Positions 12,512 through 26,452 of a stretch of 64,000 bases of DNA are shown in pieces; position 1 is the first letter of the stretch, and every line of letters starts with the position of its first letter. A model generated the notes under the pieces. That model searched no databases and was not told where the DNA came from. It was given only the letters and a program-made list of their open reading frames with translations. Origin of the DNA: Sporodiniella umbellata (lineage: Eukaryota; Mucoromycota; Mucoromycetes; Mucorales; Rhizopodaceae). The stretch covers positions 1 to 64,000 of the forward strand of contig JAIXMR010000009.1 in NCBI GenBank assembly GCA_025677835.1, given 5' to 3'. The translations under genes and the position numbers were made by a program.

Positions 12512-15249
12512 GACACCTACAATCTAACTCAGGTAATGTATTTTTGGGTACTTTTGTTGGAACTCCAGAAAGGTAAACCAGGTTAAGTAAGGCATGAACA
12601 TGAGACTCTATCAAGAAAGGTTAAAACGGTACGTTTTTCCATAGTCTGTATTACCTTTTGTAAAGTACAAGCGTGTTCTGGGGTTTTCCGAAAACTGCAT
12701 TTCATCCAAGTCGTCCAAAATACGCTTCAATAATGGAAAACTAATAAGCATACCAATATTTTTCTTTTCGTTGTCTGAAATGCCAAACTCTTGAGGAGCG
12801 ATGAAATCAAACATAGTTTTCACGTCTCTGTACAGTTTGTTGAGTAATTCACTATCTGCATTTTGACAGAACATTGCTTCTAAAAATGGTCGGTTGTGCA
12901 AGGCATCGTATTTGAGTGAATCGTACAGTGCTGGAATAGAGGAAGGATCGGGGTAGAGTGCCAAAAATTGGCCCTGTTCATCTTGAGTTGTAAACTGACT
13001 AAACATTCGCTCCCATCTTTCTTTGAAAAGGGTGGGTGAGTCAAAACAGCACCAGCGTCTTTGAATATTGTTCACGTCCAACGCTTGCCAGTTTTCTTGC
13101 ATTCTGTTCCGCATAACGGTAATTGTATCTGTAACTTCTTGCAATAAAATCGAAGGTTGGGGTAATTTAGCGTCCCAACCCATTTTAGCTAATTTCCATT
13201 CCGGTATAACATTATCTGGGTTCAACATAGACTTTAACTTTTTTTTTACTGCATCGGATTGCTCTTTAGCAGCATTACTGTCATCCAGTAGATATTTGCT
13301 TTCGGAAATGATGTTATCCAAGCTTTCTGGATCACCCAAAAACCAACGAGAGAATACTTGTGCTGTATCTCGAGCTCGTCTTTCCGAGCTACTAAACACC
13401 TTTACATCCTCCAAAACTTGTCGATTCAAGATATTCATGTCCTTTCTCAAGTTTTCTGCCAAATCTCTCGACTGATGACGCCCTGCGTGTGTAAACTAGT
13501 ATTAAACAAGCTTTGAGAAAAAAAAAATCCTGACAGCTAAATAGCTATACATATATCTACCTCTCCTCCCCACTTGACAACTACTTGAATTTTGATAAGG
13601 TCTTTTGTTTCTGGATCGAATTTGGGTTTCAATTGAACTTTGGTTCCTGGAAGATCATGCTTCTTCTCTAAGGCTTCCTTTAAAGGTAACCAAATCCCGG
13701 CCTTCTCCTCTGAGGAGTTTTCTAAGCATGTTTCGACTGCTTTCATAACTGATTCAATTTGGTGTTTTTGCCTGAAAACAACTTCACGTGTAGATCCTTC
13801 TAGAAGATCAATAAAGGGCTGTTCCAAAATGGATATTTTGATTTTTTCCTTGGGTGTACGGTCTCCATGACGAAAAACAGCAACAAATCCTTTAAGCTTC
13901 CAGGAATTTTCTGGTAGGATTTCAGGAGGAATAGGGTCTGCTAAAGAAAGAGGTCGCTCTTGTACTGAGCGACAGAACAGTTCTTTCAGGATCTTGGCAC
14001 ATTGGTCATAATAAAAGTCATTGCCTTTTACAAAGCTCCAGCCGTTAACGTCAATTACATATGACTTTCCTTGAACGCGTAAAATATCGATGCCGCAAAC
14101 TGTTTGTCCAAAAGCTTTAGACACCTTTCTAGCAATATCTTCTTCTTCCTGGGTCAATTTTACACGATAGCGAATTTCTTTTCCATCTGTGTTACGTTGA
14201 ACATGGCCGTCTACTGTGGGTGATCTATAACATACAAAGAGTCAATAGGGGCTGATTTGCGAAAGCTATTTCCCTTGATTATTTACTTTCTAGTTTCTGC
14301 ATAAACAAATTGAGGTCCAACTGTATAGAGTTTAATGTCCTCACAATTTTCTGTCTCCATTAATTTTTCGTATACCCAGGAGCCTTCTGTATTAGGAGTG
14401 TTTAGCTCTGGGTCAAATTCACTCGATTTGTTTCCAATCTGAGTTCAAATGTTTTTAGTATCTACATGGCTAATTTCTGTATGCATGTGTTTGTTAAAAC
14501 GTAATTATAATACCTTTCTAAACAATCTTCTTCCGCCACCACCTGCATGCTCTCCATAATAAATATTGATGTTGTGATCTTCCCCATCCACCGGTTTTTC
14601 GATCACTGTTTTTTCTAATCTCTCTCCATCCACTTCGATGTAGCTCTGGTCCACGTTAACTGAGGAGGTGTTTGTGGCATATCTAGCAATGACTCGCTCC
14701 AGATCCATACCAGTATAGCCCTTAAAAGCAGCTGCAGCTTCAGGATCTACCTTGGCTCCGTTATCCCTGGATACGACCAGTCGAGGAGGAGTAGGCACAC
14801 CAATAGCGTCTAAAACAGACAAGACAACTCTTCTATCCCATAGCAAAACCTGCATGATAACATTGTTAACACAATAAGGTTTTCGTAGTTTTGCATAGGC
14901 AATCGCTTTTTCTAGAGGGAATCCATCTGAAAAGAAACAAATCAAAAAGTCACAGCCTGGCCAGTTCTCCACCTCTAAAGCAAGTTATTAGCAGAGATAT
15001 GCGCTGTTAGGACTCTGTTTACCTTCATCGAGGATCGTAGTGTCTCCAAAAATAACGATTTCAAAATTATCATGAACTAACAATCTGTTGAGTATGTGTC
15101 GCATAGGCTTTGATCTAGCCTTTCTATCCATAGCGCACACCCCCACAATATCTGTTAAAGAGTAAGAATTTGTTGACTGTCTATGATCAGGACTTATCAC
15201 ATTTGTCTCTATTCTCTGGGGCCGTATCTGATGATATTGTAGCTGACAT
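12147..15249 (-). CDS. VIP1: Inositol hexakisphosphate/diphosphoinositol-pentakisphosphate kinase (Vip1/Asp1/PPIP5K)
   Basis: Eight exons (15249-15201, 15151-15023, 14974-14514, 14438-14287, 14224-13561, 13495-12655, 12607-12521, 12442-12147) join in phase to 892 residues; S. pombe Asp1 is 920. The N-terminal half is the ATP-grasp kinase: YIVGVCAMDRKARSKPM, WPGCDFLICFFSDGFPLEKA, then GIDILRVQGKSYVIDVNGWS with the metal-binding Asp/Asn. The C-terminal half is a histidine-acid-phosphatase-like domain with RHGDRTPK, KWGGEFTHAGRHQ and ESHVHALLN. The enzyme makes 1-InsP7/InsP8 and its second domain removes the 1-phosphate. Known roles are phosphate homeostasis, microtubules and hyphal growth. The first intron uses donor GTGATA; the last intron (12520-12443) contains a 30-base A run on the plus strand. 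Confidence 0.95.
12480..12509. repeat. Poly(A) run inside VIP1 intron
   Basis: Thirty consecutive A on the plus strand (a T run in the sense of the gene) occupy the last intron of the Vip1-type gene. It is much longer than needed for a polypyrimidine tract, and the exact length is prone to assembly error. Confidence 0.9.
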
Positions 15250-15667
15250 GCTTGCTAAACTTTTACACTTAAAAAAAGCACAGATTTTTTTTTTTAAAAA
15301 CGAAAAATAAAAATAAATTTAAAAGAAAGATAGATTAGGGTTCAAGAAAAAGATTTTATTTTATTTTTCTGTCACTGAGTTTTTGACATTTCCAAAAAAA
15401 CAAAAGCTTGTGCAACAGCAGACTTAAATGGAAAAAAAGGCGGCCACAATGATCTTTTAGTAGCGTCATCGAGCAAATACTATTGTGTCTTTTTTTTCTT
15501 CTTCAAGAAAAAGTCTTTGTTGTATAAATGTTTACATATTTGCGCATAACCTTTAAGCTTTTGTTTATGTAACTCAAACCTGAAACCTGTATCTTGTGCA
15601 CGGTTTTTATACGTTTATGAAAGAACGTAGTGCATAGAGTCAACGTCGAAAAAGAGACTGAAAAGCC

Positions 15668-15699
<32 letters not shown>

Positions 15700-15757
15700 T
15701 ATTTTAACACCTCCACTCCGCTTTTGTTTCCTCTTTTTTTCTTTCTTGTTTTAAAGC
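15250..15757. other. Divergent promoter between VIP1 and VPS13
   Basis: About 500 bp between two divergent starts. It contains a 28-base A run at 15668-15695, about 60 bp before the VPS13 ATG, and T-rich tracts. No coding sequence is supported. Confidence 0.55.
15668..15695. repeat. Poly(A) tract upstream of VPS13
   Basis: Twenty-eight A in a row sit in the proximal promoter. Long poly(dA:dT) tracts exclude nucleosomes in fungi, so a promoter role is plausible but inferred from position only. Confidence 0.7.
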
Positions 15758-18700
15758 ATGTTGGAATCACTTGTAGTTAACATTCTAAACCAGTTTTTGA
15801 AAGACTATGTGTCGAACTTGAACTATGACCAGCTGAAAATTGGTATCTGGAACGGTAAGTTGGCTTATGCAAAGCTCGATATTGACACGCTTTATTTCGA
15901 CTTAAACAGGTGAAGTAAATCTCTCCAACTTGAAACTACGAAAAGACGCCCTCGACAAACTTGACTTGCCAATCAGTGTGTCTGAAGGTAATCTACAAGA
16001 GGACCAAAGCTTGTTGCTAAACTTTCAAAAGGCTATATTGGAGACGTAACTTTGGTCATTCCTTGGTCTAACTTAAAAGGGCAGCCTGTCAAAGCTATTA
16101 TTAACGATATCTACCTTTTGGCTGAACCCAAAAATGACAAAACAGTAAGGAGCAAAGCAACAATATATTTACGAAAAAAAAAAAGCACTAGCGTATATAG
16201 ATAAAGTCGAACTCAAGCATCCTATAATTTATTCTTGTATAGTTTTCTGCAAAAGAAGAAGAAGAAAAACTATTTCGTCTGAAACAACAAAGATTAGCGC
16301 AGGCCGAAGTATTAGATTCGCCCCAAGAAGAAAGCAAAGCAAGCGATGGTTTTATAGGTCAACTAACAACTAAAATTATCAATAATCTACAATTTCAAGT
16401 CAAGAATATTCATATTCGGTATGAAGATAATATATCGGACCCAGGACATCCTTTTGCTGTTGGTGTTACCCTAAAGGAGCTATGCGGTCAGTCTACAGAT
16501 GATGAGTGGCAGCCCAGGTTCATTAGTGATCCGGCTAGCCCAGTAAATAAGGTCTGATTCTGTTTAATAATGGGTGTTTGTTTTTGGTACTGATTGTATT
16601 TATTACTCAATGCATAGCTTGTCACGCTGGAGTCACTCTCTGTATACTGGGATACTGACTCCAAATCGTTAGCTGGTCAATATGAGCAGGACGCAAATGT
16701 ATTTGCCAATCTGGTAAAAAAAAAAAAAGGTCTACTTAACAAAATAGTGTAAAATAACGTATTTTCATGATTGATACCAGATTTCTACACGCGCAGACAA
16801 TTCAAAAAGTCATCAATTTCTATTAAAGCCTGTCTCAGGTACAGCCCAGGTCACGCTCAATAAGGCAACCGATAAGCCCCAGACGCAGGCTACGCTTTCT
16901 TTTGATGAAATTGCATTTGGCTTAGACGAAAATCAGTACAGAGATTGTATTCTTATGCTTGATCTCTTCCAAGCCAATATCAAAAAACAACACTATATCA
17001 AGTTCCGTCCTACATCAGACAAGACTGTCAAAAAAAACCCACGGGAGTTCTTTCAGTTCGCTGCACAGGCTGTGCTTTCTGAAATTCACGATAAAAACTA
17101 CAAATGGACCTGGGATCATTTTCGTACTCGTCGCGACCAACGTCTTTCTTACGTAGAATGTTACATGGCCAATCAGTTGAACAGCGCTACAGACGAACAA
17201 AGCAAAACGTTGGATGAACTGGAACACGTCTTATCGTTCCAAGACATTAGGTTTTACAGGAGCATTGCCAAAGTTAACCTTCGAAAACAGAAGGTTCAAA
17301 TTGGTAAAGAAAAAATACATATGCTATGTTGTAAAGAGAAAAATAAAAGGGGGGAAATTGATTTTTTTCTTTCCGTGTTTAGAAATCGAGACACAAAGGA
17401 AAAAAGCCGAGGATGCAAAGAAAAGCTGGTGGAGCTGGGCTACTGGCGCTTCATCTGAGTCCAATAGTGATGAAGAGCCTATTCAAATGACTGAAGAACA
17501 AAAGAAGGAGCTCTATGAAGCAATCGAGTACGATGAGGATAAAATCAATATTTCTGCTAAATCTAGCCTACCAAAAGATGTAATATTCTTGAAACAGTTG
17601 GACAAACAAACAAATAAACACTGTCTAAACCTTGTTTTAATAGGGCATTGCACTCTCTGTAAATACAAAGCTTAACCGAGGCTCCTTTACTTTAAACACA
17701 AAAGGAAAAGAGTTATTCTCGCTTGTCTTTGATAAGGTCTCAGCTGAGATGACTCAATATGTTGAGTCTTTAAAGGTGTCTGCTGCCTTAGGAGATTTTC
17801 AACTGTTTGATGGCAATCAAGAAACTATTTACTCTCAGCTAGTTGGTGTAAAGAAAGAGTAAGTTCAACTATTACCTTTTTTTTTATTTAAAAACAAAAA
17901 TCCAATTCAGTCATCTATTAGTTTGTCCTTACTTGATACAAGAAGCAACCGCGATATTGAGCAACAAAAGACAGCCTCAGAAAGCTCAAGTGAGCCTTTC
18001 TTTTTTGCCGTTTTTGAGAAAGATCCGTTGAATAGTGCCGCTAACAACGCTCTTCAGCTCAAGATAAGGCCTCTTGAAATCATTTATAGTCCTACGTTGG
18101 TGGCCAATGTTACTGAGTTTTTTAAACCACCTAGCTCCAAAATGGAAGGTGTGAATGCCGTTATAGCTGCTGCCGGAAGCAGGCTTGAGAAACTCAAAAC
18201 TCATTCTCGTGCCAGCTTGGAGTTTGCTTTTGAGAAGCATACTACATTTGACGTTGATATACACATAGATGCTCCTATATTGTATATTCCTGACAGGTTA
18301 GTCTTATTATCACAAGAAGTTTTCAGTGATAACTAAGGGTGGTAAATAGCTTGACAACAGGTAGTCCTTCTGTACTTATGATCAACCCTGGTCATATTAC
18401 GGTGAGCAGTGAGCTTGCCGATGCAAAAACAATTGAGGAAATTAAAACAAAGGGTATACAAAACTATAGTGCACAAGACGCCGCTACTCTTGATAAGTTG
18501 ATGTATGACAAGTTCAATGTCCAACTAACACACACAAAAATTGCAATTGGAAGCGTCCAAGAATGTATGGGCGAAAGCAAAGACAGCGTTGACCCTTGTT
18601 TCATCGATCGTATGGATATAGATTTTTCTATTGAGCTTTGTATTTTGCCGGACAACACCCAGTTTGCAAAGGCCAAGGTTTTTGGTTCTTTGCCTTTACT

Positions 18701-21700
18701 CAATATCAATATGTCTGATGACAAGTACACAACTCTTATGAAAATTGTTGAGGCTACTTCTCCCAAGTCAGACGCTTTGCCAGACACTGAGGAGACTCAG
18801 CCTACTGCACTACGCACAAGTGAATCTCAAGCGGAAATCGCGCTCCCTAGCACAGAAAACGAAAGCAAAGCTGAGGACTCGTTGTCGGGGGTCGAAAAAT
18901 TCAGAGTCTCGTTTCAAATAGATAAAATCTCACTCAAATTATGCGAAACAACTCTGGATAACAACCTTAGAAAGGACCAAGAGCTATGTGAGATCGTATT
19001 GGAGGGATTTAGCTTGGGAGTTGTGGGTAAACTCATGGATCTGTCTGTTGATATGTCTCTTCAAGAGCTAAATGTTCTGGACAAAATGGAACATGGAAAC
19101 GAATTCAAGTATCTGCTTGCCTCCGGAGACTTTGAGACAAAGGACACTACCACCTCCAAGAAGCTTTTAAGTATGGTCTACCAAAAGACTTCTAAAGACC
19201 ACCCTGAATTTTCTACTACCTATGAGGGATATGATCAGTCAGTCGATCTTTCTATGGCAACCTTGACTATCGTTGTAACACGAAGCTCGATTCTTTATCT
19301 TCAAAACTGGGCTACTAAAGCTTTTGCTTCTGGACCTAAAAAACAAGAAGTTCAAAAGATTCAAGATAATAGTAAGAGCTATGAATCTAAAGAAAAAATT
19401 AGAGCCACTCTTCGTATGGATAGTACAAATATTATGTTGAACCAAGACGGATTAAGATTGGCTACACTTGGGTTACATTCTGGCGATCTTTCTGTTGTAC
19501 TAGAGTCTAAATCTGTGGATGTTACTGGAAAATTCGGCAACTTGACGTTGTCTGATGACGCCGCCATTTCTTGCTGTCCGGAAGTATCCGAAAAGTTTAT
19601 TGTAAGCATTGTGGGTGACGAACTAGCTAATTTTAGCTTCCAAATGCTTGACCCTAAACATAGCATTGAGCATGATCAAGCTTTCAAACTCCGTATGGGC
19701 GCCATCAAGTTTGTCGCTTCAAGCACGCTTCAGCCCATCATGCACTTTGTAGAAGAATTTTTTGAAATGAAATCCGTTTATGATAATGCAAAATCTGCTG
19801 CACAAGAAACAGCCCAGAAACAAGGAAACTCTCGATTCCACTTTGACGTATTGGTACACAGTCCCCTGGTTGTGCTTCCAGCAGCGAACAGCGACACGGT
19901 AACTGCATACCTGGGTGAAGTCAGGGCGAAAAATAAGTTTTCTGATAATATGGCCCACATTGAGTGTGGTCTCTACAAGATCAATGTGCAATCCAAGACA
20001 TCTGGTGATGAAGGACTTCCTCTTCTCAACGATTTTGATATCGTTTTAGACGTAGAGAACCTTGAAAAAGCGAATGACCAACAGCAGGCATTACCACAGT
20101 CTAAAATCCGTGCCAACGTCTCAGATGTTTTGATGTCATTGACAGAAAAACAATACAAAACAATATTGCAGGTTTTGGAAAACCTGAAAAAAACATTTAC
20201 TTCGGGCAAAAGCCCGGTGCAGGCTACCGAGTCTTCAGAAAAAGCGATTACGGACAGCTCTGAGCATACAGTGGCCAGGGTAGAGGACAGCACAGTGAAG
20301 CTTGATTTTGCCCTTCAACTTAGCACAGTCGGACTGGAGATTTTCAAGGAAAAGGACGATAGTTTATCCAAACTTAACTTTAACGCGATATCTGTCAATA
20401 TGCAAACAAAATCGGATGAAAGTACAACGATAAAAGCACAGCTTCAATCTATTCAATTTTCAGATACACGAAAAACATCTGAATCCAAATTTCGGGAAAT
20501 CCTACCTTACCAGTCCCCAAGTCAACCCCAGTTTGAGTTTAAATTACACTCGTACATCGAGGAGGCTCCTGTCACCGATATGCAGGTAGACATACACAAC
20601 CCCAAAATCGTTCTCTCTCTGGATTACATGCTGTTACTCAAGGATTTCTTCATGATACCCCTTACTGAAACCCAAAAATCAGCGACAGACGTGAACAAAC
20701 CAATTCAACCACCACAGTTGCCTGAAAAGAAAGCACATCAAAGCATTCTCAAATACAATATGAACATTAGTCAGTTTGAAGTTATCTGTTTGGCGTCTCC
20801 TGAAATCGAAGCTTCAGAGTCAGTGTCTGTATCATTTGATCAGTTGAAGCTGAGCCAGCAGGACGTAATGGGTTTTGATCTGATTGGTTTGAACATGTCA
20901 CTGTATCGTATGGACAATAAGGCTGAATCCACAACACATGTGCTTGAGCCTCTAGAAATCTCGCTTCTGGTCAATCAAATGGACGGAATGTCGGTGAACC
21001 TTCAAGTCAAGCCAGTTGTTTTGCGCTTGTCCTACCAAGACGCTATGCTTATCACAGCTATCGTAAATAAGGGTCTAGCATTAAAGCCTCCTAGCTCCTC
21101 TTCTGACAAGCCTACTGCTTCTCCGTCCCCCTCTCCTAATCCTCAAGAAAAGTCTGACACTTTTAAGGAGTCGCTCATTGCATCGCTTGAAGGACTGCAG
21201 ATTGTTTTGATTGAAGATCTACACAACCTTCCCTTCATCGACTTTTACGTTGAACCTTTTCAAGTAATAGCTTCCGATTGGTCCAAGTCGCTAGAAGCAA
21301 ACACGGATTTGTGTTTGGGAATGAAAAGCTTCAACTTTAAAAACTCGCATTGGGAGCCATTCCTCGAACCCTGGAAATTTAACATCAGCACTTCTCCAGA
21401 TTCGGCAGACAAAAACACGCGTATTATGCTAGGCTCCAAAGATCTTATTTATCTAAATATAACGCACTCCTTTGTGGAAAGTGCGCTAGCCATCTCACAA
21501 ACGCTGTCTGAAATCAAGACCTTGTCAGATTCAGCCCAGGTTCAGGTGAAACCATATGAAGTAGTAAACTATACTGGATACAACGTCCGCTTTTGGAACA
21601 TGTCGGAAGATAACAACGACAGCGGATACTCGCAAGTACATCATCTCGAAAATGGTAAATCGGTACCTTGGAATTTCCGTGACGAAAAAGACCGAGGAAC

Positions 21701-24700
21701 AAATGTTACTAAAAACCTCCTGGGACTTCAAATCGAAGAAAACAATTGGGAGGCTATTTTAAGTATTGAAGTGGACCGAGAAAGGGAACTAGTGTATCGC
21801 CTCAAGCCTGAAGGTAGTGACCACCTTATCATTGACATTCGCTTGCAAGACCACGTGAAAAAAGTTATACTGAGGAGTGGCCTTGTACTCCAAAACAACT
21901 CTTCACAAAGTATGGAAATAAAACTAGTAGATACTGGACTTGATCCTGTATTACTGAATTCCCAAGGCACCTACAGTATACCCATTAGGCTGTGCAGTCA
22001 TCAAATAGCTGTCAGGCCTTCAGATCAACATGCCTGGAGTAGACCAATGACATGGTCTGGCATACCCTCCGTGATCGATTGCTCTCCTTTAGATGACAGT
22101 AACAGCTCTTCAGGGGTCTATTTGTTCCAAACCCGAGCCCAATCAACAAAAACAAACTTTCCTTACCTAAACATACAGTTTTCTGCACCACTCGAAGTCG
22201 AGAACCTCTTGCCTTTTGATTTTGACATTGCTTTTGCTGATGCTAAAAACCGAGTTTCTCACTTGCTCCGATCTGGTACCAAAACTCACATTCATACCTT
22301 TAGCAGCGATACTGTTCTCAGAATGCAGGTGGGACTAAAATCTGAAAGGTATCAACCCAGTGAGGTTGTTACTTTAAAAACAAATCCGCGCTACAATGAA
22401 CTTGGCGAAAAGCTGGTGATTAAAGACCAAAATGGATCTCCCATCACTTTAAGAATGCATGTATCCAGAACAAATCTCTCAACCGACTCCTTATATGTTG
22501 GTGTCTATGCACCTTACCTTGTTCTAAACAAGTCTGGTTTCCCTATACAGTTACGCTCACAGCAAACTTTCCGACAAGGAAAGGCTCCTGTCGAAAGTAT
22601 TCCTGCATATGAAGAAGGCCAGTCAATAACACCTGCAATCTTCTCCTATGCTGATGTTAGCACACGAAATCGTGCCCAGCTTTCTCTTGATACCTCCAAA
22701 TGGTCTGAGCCAGTCAGTTTTGAAGCCATCGGAAACAGCCAGGGGGCTGCACTTTTAAACAAAGCAGACAATTGTGTTAAGCATGTAGGCATTAAAGTTG
22801 AGGAGGGTAAGGGGGCACTAAGGCTTTCTAAATTGGTAACTCTTTCCCCACGCTATATCCTCAAAAATAACATGAGTACTGGGCTTGAAATTTGCGAATT
22901 TGGCACAACAGAAACAATCAACTTAAACCCTGAGGAAAAAACAGCGTTCTATGAAACAAGCGGCTCCCAAACGCGCTGGGTATGTATCCGCCGTCATGGC
23001 AGCAAAGCTTGGTCTGCACCCGTAAACATTCAAGACATTGGAAAAATGTACGTCAGGTTAGATGGCGAACATTCGCAACTGGTTCGGATTTCTGTTAGTG
23101 TAAAAGATTCCACTCTTTTCTCAACCTTCAGTGAAGATGAACAATGGCCATATCAGATTGTCAATGATTCTTCTGTTGATATCGAGTTAACTCAGGTTAA
23201 TATAGATTTCGACAACAGTCAGCTAAGCAGCAGCCAAAGGAAAGGACTCAGTAGTCCTTCAAGCTTTACAGTAGTCCCAAACCAATCATTACCGTACACA
23301 TGGGACGTTCCAGTAGCCAAAGAAAAAAAGTTGGAGCTGTGTGTGAACGGCAAACGTCGCGCTATCAATTTTGAAGCTATCGGATCGCAAGTTCCTTTCC
23401 GTTACAGCAAGACTGACTCGCTGTCTATGGATGTAATTGCTCGTGGTTCTGCAATTATATTGCATATCACTAATTTTGATGCATCCAAGAGTCTGTACCG
23501 ATCCAAGTCCTCAGACGAGTCCTTTGAAGCGGTTGATCTAAAGCATGTAATCAACTCTGTTTATGAAATCAACTTGCCAGGTTTATGTGTGTCTATTATT
23601 GACCGTCACTCACGCGAGTTGGCTTTGGCAACTGTTAAGAGATTTGAATTGAAATATACCGATTCCAGCTTGTACGAGTCTATTCGTCTGAGCATCGAAT
23701 GGATCCAAATCGACAACCAGAAGTTTGACTCCACCTATCCAATTCTATGTTATCCATCGGCTAGACCGAAAGTTTCCAATGAGAAAACTACTCACCCCAC
23801 ACTCCATGTAGCACTTGACAAAGTAAAGGATAAAGATCATGGCGTACAGTATTTCAAGATCTTTTCTTTCCTTATCCAAGAGTTAACACTGGAAGTAGAC
23901 GAAGCGTTTTTGTATGCTCTCATCGACTTTACACAGTTCAATACCGCTTCTAAAAAAGAAGCAAGTAAAGATGCGTTCTTGATGAAGTTTGAAGAACCTG
24001 CCCCAGAAAAAGAATCAGCGCTCTATTATTTTGAAGAGTTCTGTATTCAGCCCATGCGACTCAATCTATCGTTTGCCAAAGACGACAAGGTGGACGATGG
24101 CAAGAGCACGCAAAATATGTTGCGAAACTCTCCTATTGGGTACGCGTTTAATGTACTCACAATGACAGTTGGCAATGTAAACGACGCACCGCTCAAGTTG
24201 AATGCATTGATGGTAGATAACCTTCGAGCAAGCTCAGATGATTTGTCAATGCGTATTGCTCTTCATTATCGTGAACAAGCTATGTATCAAGTTCATCGTG
24301 TACTTGGCAGCATTGATATTTTGGGTAATCCTGTAGGTCTATTCAACAACCTTAGTTCAGGGTTTGGTGAACTATTCTATGAACCTTACCAGGGCTTCAT
24401 TATGAGTGACCGACCTCAAGACCTTGGGGTTGGTGTGGCTAAAGGTGTTGGCGGGTTCATGAAAAAGAGTGTTTTTGGCGTGTCAGATAGTTTATCCAAA
24501 TTTACTGGAAGTTTAGGCAAGGGTCTTTCTGCAGCCACTATGGACAAGAAGTTCCAAGACAAGAGACGAACCAATATGAATCGAAACAAACCAACACATG
24601 CAGTAGGAGGCGTGACCCAAGGCGTTGGGTACTTTGGCGCCAGTTTGGCTAGTGGTATTACCGGACTAGTTACTAACCCAATGGAAGGTGCTTCCGAAAA

Positions 24701-24890
24701 CGGCGCTGTAGGTTTTGTTGGCGGAATTGGAAAGGGACTTGTGGGTGCTTTTACCAAACCTGTAGCAGGCTTATTTGACATGACAAGCAATATTACTGCT
24801 GGCATTCGTGAAACGGCGACTTCGGACGGAAAAGTCATTTTAAGAGAAAGATTACCTCGCTTTATAGGACAAGACGGCATATTGGTTGTA

Positions 24891-24921
<31 letters not shown>

Positions 24922-25292
24922 GATATTAGTAACATTGTCTTCAGCCCTATTCTCAAAGGGAAGCTCTTGGCCAGTTGTGGCTTAAGGAGGTAGATGATGG
25001 ACATTTCTTCAAAGATAACTATGTTGCCCATGGGCTATTGAAAAGCGAAAAGGAAGCCATTATTTTAACCTATGATCGTGTAATCTTGATGAAGTCCGAA
25101 CGTTTAAAATTAGCATCTCAAATTCCGTTGGAGGACATCAGCTCAGTGGACTCTAAGCAGGATGCGATATGTCTTGGCCTAAAAAGAGGCAACTCCCAGA
25201 CATTTGCTTTTGACCAAGACACCAATGGTGAATGGTTTGCAAAAAAACTAATGAACGTTTTATCCGAAAGAAAAGAAATTGAGTCCAGATAA
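15758..25292 (+). CDS. VPS13: Vacuolar protein sorting-associated protein 13 (bridge-like lipid transfer protein)
   Basis: Eleven exons (15758-15854, 15910-15987, 16032-16144, 16243-16551, 16618-16713, 16781-17303, 17383-17579, 17644-17847, 17911-18296, 18350-24887, 24945-25292) sum exactly to 2,962 residues; yeast Vps13 is 3,144. It opens with the chorein_N domain (MLESLVVNILNQFLKDYVSN). The extended lipid-channel region follows, then the VAB/SHR-BD repeats (about residues 1700-2200) and the conserved VPS13_C block with NPVGLFNNLSSGFGELFYEP. It ends in a PH-like domain encoded by the last exon. Vps13 moves bulk phospholipid at ER, mitochondrial, vacuolar and endosomal contacts. Introns cluster in the first 2.6 kb; one exon is 6.5 kb. 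The exon-8 donor was placed at GT|GTAAAG (17848) to keep phase. The last intron carries a 29-base T run. Confidence 0.95.
24893..24921 (+). repeat. Poly(T) run in last VPS13 intron
   Basis: An uninterrupted T run directly after the donor GTAAG of the last VPS13 intron. Reading through it would add a poly-Phe tail before a stop, so correct splicing is needed to reach the PH-like domain. Confidence 0.85.
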
Positions 25293-25355
25293 TATGTTTT
25301 GTTTGTTATTGCTTTTATTATTATTTAAAATAAAGTCTTTAGTAAAGCAAATTGC

Positions 25356-26452
25356 TTAAACAGAAGCCAAAATAGGAGGTTCAACGAATTCCTTAGAAGC
25401 CTTGGCACCGGTATCATCACCAGCAGCAGCGGCGCCACCGTGAAGGGCCAAGAGAGCAGAAACGTCAAACTTGGGGGCCTTAAGGATCTTGACCTTGCGG
25501 ATGTAAGTGTTTTGGAGAGGGTAGATACCTTGACAAGCCTTTTCAATGCGGACAGCGATAGCATCTTGAGCAGATTGAGAGGCAGAAGAGGTAACCTTAG
25601 CAACCAGTTCCTTCAAGTCACAAGCAGCAGCTTCTTCAGTCATGATTTCAAACATCTTCTTGCGAATTTGACGGATTTGAGAAGATTGGGCATAGGTGGT
25701 CTTCTTGATTTGGTTACGACGGCGAGAAGTGAAAGAGATGGCAAAGAGACGGACCAAGTAACCATCAGTGGTTTTGATATCGACGAAGGCCTCAATAAGA
25801 GATTGCCACTTCTTGACCATGGAGCGGAGCTTATCAGTGGTCATATCCATACCGTTGAAGTTGGTCAAGCAGTTCTTTCCTTGGATTTCATCAACCTTAA
25901 GTTGGATCTTACGGAAAGAACGGGCTTCGTCCTTGGAGAGATCACCAAGAGACATCTCGACAACACGACCGTTCAAAGAGTCGTTGGCGTTACGGAGACC
26001 TTGGGTACGGTTAACCAAAGTCTTACCGACTTGGCGAACTTCGAACATGGAGGGGGCCTTGATATCGTACCAGTCCTTACGGGTGAAGGGGTCAACACTA
26101 CATGGAAACAATAGGTCAGATCTGTGAAATTACAAAAACGCGCGAGAGATGCAAGAACAAATGGAGTGGACACGGGCGAATCGCTGTATATTGTTTGGCG
26201 CTCGTAAGTGTCTTTTTCCCCCTATTATTCTCCAATGTTCTTATTGGCAATAATACTTACACCTTCTTCTTCAAACCTTTCTTTCCCTTTGAAAGACGCC
26301 TATTTGAAAGATGGAAAATTTTAATTCGATCGCTTTAGACCATAAGAGTCGATGGTGATTGCTTACTTGTTTTTACCGACAGCTATTGTAAATTAACAGT
26401 TCATACGATTAGTTCACGGATGGATGGATGGACGTTATTGTTACTTACCCAT
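25356..26452 (-). CDS. RPS1: 40S ribosomal protein eS1 (S3a)
   Basis: Four exons (26452-26449, 26382-26367, 26299-26261, 26097-25356) give 266 residues. The first exon codes only ATGG and the second is 16 bp, so the basic N-terminus [20 protein letters not shown] is built from three tiny exons. Diagnostic blocks follow: [30 protein letters not shown] ([18 protein letters not shown]), and a C-terminal Ala-rich tail. eS1 sits at the mRNA exit of the 40S subunit. Codon use is strongly biased (AAG, GCC, ATC), as expected for high expression. It is divergent from the eS30 gene and convergent with VPS13 (63 bp between stops). Confidence 0.97.
26418..26432. repeat. GGAT tandem repeat in eS1 intron 1
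   Basis: Short tandem GGAT units (CCAT in the gene sense) lie in the intron immediately after the ATGG exon. The same repeat type occurs in eS30 intron 1 and upstream of eL29. Confidence 0.75.

Noticed and set aside
24416..24880. Minus-strand open frame opposite the VPS13 C-terminus
   Set aside because: Antisense of conserved VPS13 coding sequence; no independent start, codon bias or motif.
25440..26127. Long plus-strand open frames over the eS1 gene
   Set aside because: They are the antisense shadows of the highly biased eS1 coding sequence.
26097..26261. Possible snoRNA in the eS1 third intron
   Set aside because: No box C (RTGATGA) or box D pair, and no clear H/ACA hairpin could be drawn.
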